From: CAVYXZ01 sp965223835
GTDB taxonomy: Bacteria > Chloroflexota > Anaerolineae > Aggregatilineales > Phototrophicaceae
DNA: 64,000 nt
Direction: 5' to 3'
Assembly (NCBI GenBank): GCA_965223835.1
Contig: CBDCXQ010000001.1
Location: 2,232,001-2,296,000 of the forward strand
Position 1 is the stretch's first letter. Each line of letters begins with the position of its first letter. Below, piece after piece: positions 26,358 to 34,050 of this stretch. Under the pieces are notes generated by a model. That model was not told the origin of the DNA and searched no databases. It saw only the letters and a list, made by a program, of their open reading frames with translations. The position numbers were made by a program, and so were the translations under genes.

Positions 26358-27482
26358 TCAAGCCTCATTTTGGGTTCCGCTTAGGCGGTGGCGTACACGA
26401 CGGAAGATGTCGGTTGCGACGAGGAAAATGAATGCGCCCAGGACCAGCGGTATCAAGACTGTGTAGAACACATCAACAAGAAACAGCAATGGGTGAGAGT
26501 CGAGCGTTGGCGGGAAATGACCAACCCACGAATCGGGAAAATCGCTAGTTGCGTCCGGGTGGCATTGCTGGCAAGTCGCTAACAAATTTTCTCGCACGAC
26601 CTGCGATTTGTTGTCATCGCTGGCGGCAATGTTGTGAACGCCGTGACAATCGTAACAAACGGCTTTGTTTGAGGCAACATCAGGTGCTTCCTGTTCGAAC
26701 AGGGCCACCGTTGTGCCATGAAAGTCGGAAAGGTAGCTATTGAATACGTTGGTGGTGATGTCATATTGCGCCATTAAAGGTTCATCAGCATGGCAGTCGG
26801 CACAAAGTTCTGGTGAACGGTTGCGGAACAGGGCGGTTGTTGGGTGTTGGATGCCGTGCACCCCATGACAGTCCGTACAAGTTGGTACATTACTATCACC
26901 GGCTAATAATGCTTCACCATGTACACTTTGCGAAAATTCATTATAGACGATCTGATGACAGGTGCCGCAGGCTTCAGCACTGTCGACACTGGTTCGTTCT
27001 GGACCTTGAACGTCGTGTGCACCATGACAGTCAACGCACGTCGCTGAACGCAGATTTCCGGTGAGCAGCGCCGTATAATGCACCCCGTCGCTCAGATTTT
27101 CAGCCTGATCCTCGTGGCAGTCGATGCAGACATTTGATTGGGTGATGCGGTAAGCTCTGACGCTGGCTGCTGGCGGACCTTCATGTGGGAAGCTATTTTC
27201 GCCATGACAATCGCTGCAACCGAAGGGGCCGTCGGCCAGGCTTTGTCCATGGGCTGATGCCAGCAAAGCAGCGTGATCGACGGCGATGCTGAACTGGCTG
27301 TCGTCGGCAAAGATCATCTGCTGGTCCGTATCGGGCGTATGGCATACCAGGCAAGCACTATCATCGCTTCCGATAATATCTGGTTCTTGTGCCTGGGCAG
27401 GAATCGCCAGGACAGCAATCAGCAATAAAATGAGGGCAGCAAAACTAACCCTGAACAAGATTGAAACGTGTCTCCCGATCAC
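26358..27482 (-). CDS. Membrane-anchored nonahaem c-type cytochrome
   Basis: This 374-residue protein has a signal peptide (FAALILLLIAVLAIPAQA), nine CXXCH motifs (CLVCH, CSDCH, CIDCH, CVDCH, CGTCH, CTDCH, CADCH, CYDCH, CQQCH) and a C-terminal helix (about 335-358) followed by a basic tail RRVRHRLSG. Repeated CxDCHGxH units resemble cytochrome c3/c7-like modules. The topology puts the haems outside with a C-terminal anchor. Its start overlaps the stop of the upstream nonahaem gene by 4 bp, and the b-type cytochrome gene follows after 3 bp, so the three are translationally linked and probably form one complex. Confidence 0.9.
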   Translation of the reverse strand: MIGRHVSILFRVSFAALILLLIAVLAIPAQAQEPDIIGSDDSACLVCHTPDTDQQMIFADDSQFSIAVDHAALLASAHGQSLADGPFGCSDCHGENSFPHEGPPAASVRAYRITQSNVCIDCHEDQAENLSDGVHYTALLTGNLRSATCVDCHGAHDVQGPERTSVDSAEACGTCHQIVYNEFSQSVHGEALLAGDSNVPTCTDCHGVHGIQHPTTALFRNRSPELCADCHADEPLMAQYDITTNVFNSYLSDFHGTTVALFEQEAPDVASNKAVCYDCHGVHNIAASDDNKSQVVRENLLATCQQCHPDATSDFPDSWVGHFPPTLDSHPLLFLVDVFYTVLIPLVLGAFIFLVATDIFRRVRHRLSGTQNEA

Positions 27483-29581
27483 GAATCGCGCCCCCTTACC
27501 AGAAACAGGTAAGCTGAAATGAGGATTAGGCCGCTGGCAATTGCCAAGAGAATTATTGAAGGCGGCGTCAGTCCACTAACAGATACTGTAGTTTGAGTCG
27601 GTGATTCTACTGACTGTGGCGGTGGCTGGACGGGTATGTCCGGCAATACGAGGGGCGCAACATCTTCACTTAACCCAAGTTCGCGTTCGGCCCGACTGAG
27701 TAAAGCTGAGGTATAAGCATAATTGTGCAAGCCCCAGCTACCATCGCCAGCAATGATCTGGAGTGTGTCAGAAATCCAAGCCGGGCTGTCCGTGGTGATC
27801 GCAGCTCGGATGATCGCGTGTCGAGTGCGGGCATCCTGTTGGATACTGGCAATCAATTCCTGCATGGACTGCCCCGCGATCTGTTCTCCATGACAGCTAA
27901 TACAGCTATCCTCAATGCCTTCAATATCGATTGCGGAAGATGGTAAGATGGGATTCAATGTGTGGCTAACGCGTTGCGCATCTTCGACCGGAACTGGTGG
28001 CATATGACAGGTTGCGCAGGTAGGACCATTATCAGCACTGAAATGCGCACTCGCTATCCCGTTTACTTCGGCGATGAGTGATCGGCCTTCAAACACTTCG
28101 CGAACCGGATGGTGCAAGCCGTAGAACGGTTCTGCACTACGGTGACAGGCGGTACAGAGCGTATCGGTGTCGCTGGCGAGAGATGCTGGATAGCCCGCCG
28201 GGCTATGCAGATTATGGCAGGTCGCGCAGGTGACACCCAAAGAACGCATGATATGGTCATCATTCGTGCCCTCGAATGCAATGTGCATGACGGTTGCCAG
28301 GCTCTGGGGCAGAATTTGGCCGTCGACCAATTCATCTTCAGCGTTCATCCGCTCAATCAAATAGGGCAGAATCTGCGGCAAGAACGGTTCTGTATCTTCG
28401 ATTGTTTCGGTAGTCAGCCCCAATTCAGCCAGCGTCAAAGCCTTTAGTGTATCCCAATCAATTTCATAAATGCCGTCCACCCTTAGGTCGGCTTCATCAA
28501 AAAGAATATCGATACGCTCTCGGTCATCTTCGGCTTCAATTCGATTCGCGATCTGAACAGCACGAGAAAACGTACTGTTGTGACAGGTCAGGCAGCCAGG
28601 CGTAAAATCTGGGTGCTGCGCTACTGTGAGAAAGGCCTCGGCATGAACTGTTGTAACCCACTCGTTAAATTGCATATTGGGTTGTGAGGCCTGGCCGGTG
28701 CTCCACCAATGGACTGCACTGCGGATACTCACGAGATCGAATGTCTCCCTATCCAGTAAGGGGTCACCCGGTTGATAGTCGGTCGGGAATGGATTGCCAT
28801 GTGCAGCGCCGGTTCCGCGACTATGACATTGACCACAGGTCGCTGGATCGAGGCCTAGCTCGATTGAGCTTTCAAGTGCCGTGCGTTTGCGTTTGGTGAG
28901 TATTCGATCATTGGCCTCACCTGCGTCAAGGTGTACACTGCCAGGCCCATGACAGGCTTCGCATTGCACACCATCTTCGGCCCAGGTATTCTGTTCAAGG
29001 TTCAGGTTCGTAGTGTGGCAATAGGCGCATTGGGTTGTCCAATTGTAAGCACTATCCGGCCATGTTTCACCGAGTATGAAAGGTTGCCACTTTTCTTCCA
29101 ACACATTCCATTCCGCCGGAAATACCATGAAGGTGTTATCATTGAGTGCATAGAGATAGCGCTGGGTATATTTTCCTGAACCAATCGCATAGCTAATATC
29201 ATCGGCTGTAAATGGTCGGGCTGTATCCTCGCCAGGAAATAGTAGGGTGCGAATATCGGTGTTTTGCGAAAAGTCCGCTAGCAGCGACGTTTTGTCGGTT
29301 TGGATGTTGTTCAATGCCTGTGCATGGGCCGTGTCAACATGAAATTCGGTGAGGTCGCGGTGGCAGGCAGCGCACTCTTGAGTTCCAACATATTCCCGTT
29401 CGGCAATCGGCTCGGAATCGGATTGGGCCTTAACATTTGACGGGGCAAAAAATGCAAGCGCGGCAACAATACCAAGTAGAATAGGTGCCAGCAATGGTGG
29501 CAACTGAAACGGTTTGGTATAAAGTTTACAAAAGTCTGGTTGGTGACTTGTCATTCGGATCAGTTGTTTGGTTGGCTGCAT
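27479..29581 (-). CDS. Large membrane-anchored nonahaem c-type cytochrome
   Basis: This protein of about 700 residues has an N-terminal hydrophobic segment (LPPLLAPILLGIVAALAFFA), nine CXXCH motifs (CAACH, CAYCH, CEACH, CGQCH, CLTCH, CATCH, CTACH, CATCH, CISCH) and a C-terminal helix (PSIILLAIASGLILISAYLF) with a short RGRDS tail. The order, with YVGTQECAACH near the N-terminus, CEACHGPGSVH and CGQCHSRG, is that of cytochrome c554-like multihaem proteins with a helical second half. It is the first gene of the cluster. Two ATGs nine codons apart (29581 and 29554) could start it and neither has a clear ribosome site; the hydrophobic segment is intact from both. No catalytic Lys or Tyr-crosslink signature of nitrite reductase or HAO was recognised. 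Confidence 0.88.
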   Translation of the reverse strand: MQPTKQLIRMTSHQPDFCKLYTKPFQLPPLLAPILLGIVAALAFFAPSNVKAQSDSEPIAEREYVGTQECAACHRDLTEFHVDTAHAQALNNIQTDKTSLLADFSQNTDIRTLLFPGEDTARPFTADDISYAIGSGKYTQRYLYALNDNTFMVFPAEWNVLEEKWQPFILGETWPDSAYNWTTQCAYCHTTNLNLEQNTWAEDGVQCEACHGPGSVHLDAGEANDRILTKRKRTALESSIELGLDPATCGQCHSRGTGAAHGNPFPTDYQPGDPLLDRETFDLVSIRSAVHWWSTGQASQPNMQFNEWVTTVHAEAFLTVAQHPDFTPGCLTCHNSTFSRAVQIANRIEAEDDRERIDILFDEADLRVDGIYEIDWDTLKALTLAELGLTTETIEDTEPFLPQILPYLIERMNAEDELVDGQILPQSLATVMHIAFEGTNDDHIMRSLGVTCATCHNLHSPAGYPASLASDTDTLCTACHRSAEPFYGLHHPVREVFEGRSLIAEVNGIASAHFSADNGPTCATCHMPPVPVEDAQRVSHTLNPILPSSAIDIEGIEDSCISCHGEQIAGQSMQELIASIQQDARTRHAIIRAAITTDSPAWISDTLQIIAGDGSWGLHNYAYTSALLSRAERELGLSEDVAPLVLPDIPVQPPPQSVESPTQTTVSVSGLTPPSIILLAIASGLILISAYLFLVRGRDS

Positions 29582-29710
29582 TGATCTAGATAAGTTAATG
29601 ATGAGTATAACTTACACTGCAATTGTGCGCACTTTATTTCTGGAATAAGTAACAAATGTCATCACTAGTACTGAGTCTCGCAACGCCTTATTCATCGATT
29701 TCCATGCATT

Positions 29711-30230
29711 CTATGCCGGATAATCGGCAATTTGATATTCACGATGCAGGCGATTGGGGGTTTCATCGTCGTTGCGCACCAACAGACTCATGCTCTCGAC
29801 CTGAATCGGGTATGGTGGAAAAAAATCGGGCAATTGAGTTTCGTATGCCACATCAGGGTTCAGGGTTAGGCTTATAGTGCAGCACAACAATGTCCTCATT
29901 GCTGCCCCAGAACGGAATACGCTCAGTTGGATGGGGTGTCAGGGTAAAGTTCACCATGCGCCCAAAGCAACCGCAAACGATTTCCATCTCCGCTTCAACC
30001 TTAGGTGACTTCGCATAGTCAAATTACAATGAGTAACCAGTCGCAACATGAAACCCATAGGTTTGCGGTCGAGCCACCCAACGTTTATCGAACTCAGGTA
30101 ATGCGGCTCGTGTGGGATTATTACCCGGTAGGAACGTACCTGCGCGAACGTCGTAACCCAGAATGGCCGACCCCCGTTGATAAAGCTGACTATCCGCTGG
30201 TGGAACATAATAGACGGCAAACTTTGGCAT
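29711..30230 (-). pseudogene. Broken DUF1045/2H-phosphoesterase-like gene
   Basis: On the minus strand MPKFAVYYVPPADSQLYQRG leads to ILGYDVRAG, ARPQTYGFHVATGYSL and then a TAA at 30024-30026. The same frame stays open past it (FDYAKSPKVEAEMEIV and FWGSNEDIVVLHYKPNP) to a stop near 29870. The protein continues in another frame (DVAYETQLPDFFPPYPIQVE to the stop at 29711). The YYVPPAD start and YGFHxT-like segment recall DUF1045/2'-5' RNA ligase-like proteins. One in-frame stop plus one frameshift make this a decayed gene of about 173 codons. It accounts for most of the 716-bp gap 29582-30297; the rest (29582-29710) is the leader of the cytochrome operon, with no clear promoter. Confidence 0.5.
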
Positions 30231-30297
30231 CAGTTTAATTCGACTTCCGCACGTTACAAGGTCATCGAAGTGATTTGTCGCAACGAGATTGTTTAAA

Positions 30298-32061
30298 TTA
30301 GCCAACAAGCTGAATGTTTACATAGTATGCGCCAACCGAAAGATTGGCATCGTCCTTAAAAAATGTTGTAAGGTGAGCGGGGCCTGCTTCTAGAGCATAT
30401 TGAAACGTAACTGCCGCATCATCAGATTTGACACGACTCACTAACGTCACTGGGGCTGCCTGTGGTCGCTCAAGCCGCAGCGTTGCCTCGGTAATGGATA
30501 GGGGATTACCGCCAGAATACCAGTTAGTGTAACTGTCGCTAATCCAATCGTGTTTCCAAGCAATATCATCGCCTGCTATCCCGGCGGTGATCGCGTGCTG
30601 GGTTGTGGCGGGCCAGCGCCGCAGCTCGAAGCTGTACAAACCCGCTTGCTCCACCTCAATTTCCCAGTAGCCATTCGCAGCATAGCCCTGGCGAATCATC
30701 CCCTGATGCCAGGGGCAATCGGAATCTTCATTGCGCCAGTCATGACACGTCAAGGTGACTTCTGGCTCACCCGAAGCACCTATCGAGATTGGAATATCAC
30801 GCTCAAATTGCTCCGAAACCAGTAACCACCACCGTTCATATTCGTCTCGCAGGTTTGCGACCACATCTGAATATTGATCGGCGACGTCATTGAGTTGTTC
30901 ACGATCGGTAGACATGTCATATAGTGCTACACCGTCTATCAGCCGCCATTGGTCGGTCATGACCGCGCTCTGGCGCCACTTTACTGGTTGGGTGAGGCGC
31001 TGTGAATCGGTGACCAATATGCGCTCCGGCCAGGAATTCGTATCACCCGCCAACAGCGATTTCAGACTCTGACCATGAAACGTGTAAGAATGGCTGATGC
31101 CGCACAGATCAAGCAACGTGGGCATGACATCGACGTTGGCGGTTATGTTAGCAATATCTTGCCCGTTAATTATGCCACCCATCGGCCACCTCATGAAGAA
31201 GGGCACGCGATGCCCCCCGTCATATTGTGAACCTTTCATGCCGCGCAGCCCGGCATTGTAGCCATCGATCACGAATCCCTGATCGTCCAATGTTACCCCG
31301 GCAGCCGTGCCATTGTCAGTCATGAAGATCAAGATCGTATCCTGTTCAAGATCGAGCGCCTGTAAGTGTGCACGCAGGTTGCCGAAGTTTTCATCAATGT
31401 TGGCGATCATGCCATAAAAATTGGCGCGTTCTTCTGGCACGATGTACTGATATGGTTTGCTATAGTGAGGTTCGACATTGAAGGGTGAATGCGGCGCGTT
31501 GGTTGCAATGTAACAGAAAAAGGAGGCTTCCTGGTTACGGGTGATAAAGTCCTGTGCTTCGCGGAACCATACATCGGTGCAATAACCTGCGAACGCTTGC
31601 AGTTCACCGTTTACAGAGTAAGTGTCATCGAAGTAATCATTGCCCCAGTAATCTGGCGTCTGGCTGATGCCCCCGCCACCATGTACGATAACCTCATCAA
31701 AGCCACGATCCTGGGGACGATAGGGATAATTATCCCCCAAGTGCCATTTGCCAAAAATGCCAGTGCGATAACCAGCGGTGCGTAAGGCAGTTGCCAGCGT
31801 GACTTCATCTTTTCGCAGCAGTGAGCGCCCACCAATGGTGTGCCAGACCCCCGTGCTGTTGGCATAGTGCCCCGTGAGTAAACCAGAGCGGGTGGGGGCG
31901 CAGGTCGGGCCAACATGAAAATTTGTCAGGCGAATACTGTCCTGGTGGAAGCGATCAATTTGAGGTGTTTTGAGAATTGGATTGCCGGTACAACCCAGAT
32001 CACCATAACCTTGATCGTCGGTTATGACGAGGATGATATTCGGGGGCCTATTGGATGTCAT
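30298..32061 (-). CDS. Arylsulfatase-type sulfatase
   Basis: This 587-residue sulfatase has NIILVITDDQGYGDLGCTGN at the N-terminus with the paired metal Asp residues, the formylglycine signature CAPTR at residues 54-58 followed by SGLLTG, then GKWHLGD (active-site Lys and His) and IFMTDNGT (metal Asp/Asn). The last 120 residues form a beta-rich tail (SFELRRWPAT, TLRLERPQAAPVTLV). No signal peptide is present. It is 50 bp after the DppC-type permease and probably the last gene of that operon, so it may act on a sulfated compound imported by it (inference). An anaerobic or aerobic formylglycine-generating enzyme is required but not in this window. Confidence 0.92.
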   Translation of the reverse strand: MTSNRPPNIILVITDDQGYGDLGCTGNPILKTPQIDRFHQDSIRLTNFHVGPTCAPTRSGLLTGHYANSTGVWHTIGGRSLLRKDEVTLATALRTAGYRTGIFGKWHLGDNYPYRPQDRGFDEVIVHGGGGISQTPDYWGNDYFDDTYSVNGELQAFAGYCTDVWFREAQDFITRNQEASFFCYIATNAPHSPFNVEPHYSKPYQYIVPEERANFYGMIANIDENFGNLRAHLQALDLEQDTILIFMTDNGTAAGVTLDDQGFVIDGYNAGLRGMKGSQYDGGHRVPFFMRWPMGGIINGQDIANITANVDVMPTLLDLCGISHSYTFHGQSLKSLLAGDTNSWPERILVTDSQRLTQPVKWRQSAVMTDQWRLIDGVALYDMSTDREQLNDVADQYSDVVANLRDEYERWWLLVSEQFERDIPISIGASGEPEVTLTCHDWRNEDSDCPWHQGMIRQGYAANGYWEIEVEQAGLYSFELRRWPATTQHAITAGIAGDDIAWKHDWISDSYTNWYSGGNPLSITEATLRLERPQAAPVTLVSRVKSDDAAVTFQYALEAGPAHLTTFFKDDANLSVGAYYVNIQLVG

Positions 32062-32111
32062 AGAAGTGTCTCGTGTACAGGAATAAATGTTTCCATCTTA
32101 AGAATTCGGTG

Positions 32112-33011
32112 TTAATCGCCGCGAACATCTAATATGTCGCGCAATGCATCGCCTAGGAAGTTGATACTTAACACAGTTAGCATAATCGCCAGGCCCGGAA
32201 ATACGCCCAACCACCACGCTCGTGAGAAAAATGAGCGAGCATCGCTGACGATTAAACCCCAGGTTGGGGTTGAGGGCTTTACACCGAGGCCGAGGAAGGA
32301 CAACCCGGCTTCAGCCAAAATCGCATAAGAAACACTAATTGTGGCCTGAACAATTAACGGGGCCAGGGCATTGGGCAGAATGTGCTGCATCATGATTTGA
32401 AGATCGGTCGCACCGAGGGCGCGTGCAGCGATCACATATTCTTCTTCACGAATGGATAGCACCATCCCACGGGTGAGTCGGGCGAAATCATCCAGAAATG
32501 CCAACGTTACGGCGACGACGACATTCGCCAGGCCGGTCCCAAAAACAGCGACAAGATAGACAGCGATGATGAAATTGGGGAATGCCCATTGGAGATCGAT
32601 ATAGCGCATGAGGATGGTGTCAATCCAGCCGCCATAATAGCCGGATAAAAGTCCCATGAGCACACCGAGAATCAATGAAATTGACACCGTGAGGAGACCC
32701 ACAAACAAAGAAATCCGTGCGCCGTACAAAATGCGCGTGAATAAATCGCGGCCCAGGTCATCGGTTCCTAAAACGTGATCAACTGATGGTGGTAGGAGCA
32801 TTCCGTATTCCTGTGCCTGGGGGTCATATGGCGAGATGAGCGGCGCAAAGATTGTCCCCACGACAATGAGGATGAGCAAGATCAGACCGGCGGTTGCTCG
32901 TTTATCTCGCAGCAACAGTGCAAGATATGGTGGCCGCCGCGAATTTGAGCTTGCCTGGCGATCCAACCGGATACTTTCTGATGTAGTAGAATCGATAACT
33001 GATTGACCCAT
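32112..33011 (-). CDS. DppC/OppC-type ABC permease
   Basis: This 299-residue permease has an N-terminal cytoplasmic segment, a first helix (ATAGLILLILIVVGTIFAPL), then SVDHVLGTDDLGRDLFTRIL, the hallmark before the permease core in DppC/OppC. The EAA loop is ALGATDLQIMMQHILPNALA. With the DppB gene 3 bp upstream it forms the pore of a peptide/opine/nickel-class importer. These systems also carry oligosaccharides and glycosides. No DppD/DppF ATPase genes are adjacent. Confidence 0.92.
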   Translation of the reverse strand: MGQSVIDSTTSESIRLDRQASSNSRRPPYLALLLRDKRATAGLILLILIVVGTIFAPLISPYDPQAQEYGMLLPPSVDHVLGTDDLGRDLFTRILYGARISLFVGLLTVSISLILGVLMGLLSGYYGGWIDTILMRYIDLQWAFPNFIIAVYLVAVFGTGLANVVVAVTLAFLDDFARLTRGMVLSIREEEYVIAARALGATDLQIMMQHILPNALAPLIVQATISVSYAILAEAGLSFLGLGVKPSTPTWGLIVSDARSFFSRAWWLGVFPGLAIMLTVLSINFLGDALRDILDVRGD

Positions 33012-33014
33012 TAT

Positions 33015-33962
33015 TTATTTCTCATAGTCTATACGCGGATCAATCACGGTATACAGGATGTCCACTACCAGATTGGTAAACACTAACAACACCGCCACCA
33101 GTAAAATGCTGCCCTGCACAACCGGGTAATCACGATTGACAATTCCCTGGATAAGGACCCGCCCCAAGCCTTTGATCGCAAACACATTTTCGACCACCAC
33201 TGTGCCAGAAAATAACAGCGCTATTGAGATGCCCATGACAGTTACAACCGGAATTAAGGCGTTCCGTAGTGCATGACGACTGATGACCCGCCGCTCACGT
33301 AACCCCTTGCTACGGGCCACTTTGATGTAATCCTCTTGCAGCACTTCGAGCATGGCGGAGCGCGTAATGCGGGCGATGGACGCGGAGAATGGCAACCCCG
33401 ATGCGAGCGCTGGTAAGATTAGATGTGATAACCAGGGCCAAAAGCCTTCGGAAAGCGGCTCATAGCCGATGGCGGGAAGCCAGCGTAATGTGCTGCCAAA
33501 GACAATGATGAGGAGAATGCCGATCCAGAAATCGGGCATACTAATCCCGATAAAAGCCGAGAATGTAAAGGTATGATCGAGCCAGGAGTATTTTTTGACT
33601 GCCGAAATAACTCCGGTCACGATACCGAGCGTAAACGAGATAATGAAAGCGACGGTTGCCAGCGATAACGTGCGTGGAATAGCTTCCAAAATGATACGGC
33701 TGACTGCGACGTGGCTCCCATACAATGATTGACCCAAATCGCCTTGAAAGGTATTTCTGAGCCAAAATAGGTATTGAATATATACCGGTTGGTCCAAACC
33801 GAGGCGTGCGCGCACCGCATCGGCAGCGGTTGGATCTACATCCGCTAATAAGGCCTGGATAGGATCACCAGGTACTGCCCGCAGCATAAAAAAAACCAGG
33901 GTACCCACAGCCCAGATTACGATGAACGCCTGGATTACTCGTTTCAAGATGTAACGATCCAT
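33015..33962 (-). CDS. DppB/OppB-type ABC permease
   Basis: This 315-residue permease begins MDRYILKRVIQAFIVIWAVGTLVFF, the usual DppB/OppB first helix, then PGDPIQALL and LGLDQPVYIQYLFWLRN. Its EAA loop is RSKGLRERRVISRHALRNAL. It pairs with the DppC-type protein 3 bp downstream. The binding-protein gene lies 88 bp upstream, with a strong hairpin between them, a layout that often lets the binding protein be made in excess. Confidence 0.93.
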   Translation of the reverse strand: MDRYILKRVIQAFIVIWAVGTLVFFMLRAVPGDPIQALLADVDPTAADAVRARLGLDQPVYIQYLFWLRNTFQGDLGQSLYGSHVAVSRIILEAIPRTLSLATVAFIISFTLGIVTGVISAVKKYSWLDHTFTFSAFIGISMPDFWIGILLIIVFGSTLRWLPAIGYEPLSEGFWPWLSHLILPALASGLPFSASIARITRSAMLEVLQEDYIKVARSKGLRERRVISRHALRNALIPVVTVMGISIALLFSGTVVVENVFAIKGLGRVLIQGIVNRDYPVVQGSILLVAVLLVFTNLVVDILYTVIDPRIDYEK

Positions 33963-33992
33963 AGATGGCGTCCTCCTGCGTATTCAAATTAT

Positions 33993-34027
33993 GCGAGTGA
34001 ATGCAAACGTTTTGCGCACTCACTCGC
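33993..34027 (-). repeat. Intercistronic hairpin after the binding-protein gene, with a LacI-like core
   Basis: GCGAGTGA and TCACTCGC form an 8-bp perfect stem that extends inward (TGC/GCA and AAA/TTT). There is no T-run after it on the minus strand, so mRNA stabilisation or partial termination is more likely than full termination. Its centre, TGCAAACGTTTTGC, also resembles a LacI-family operator. Confidence 0.55.
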
Positions 34028-34050
34028 AATAAACAGCCGGTCGTTGTTAG

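Noticed and set aside
27479..29581. Hydroxylamine oxidoreductase or pentahaem nitrite reductase identity for the large nonahaem protein
   Set aside because: No CXXCK haem motif, no cross-linking Tyr segment and a different haem count and spacing.
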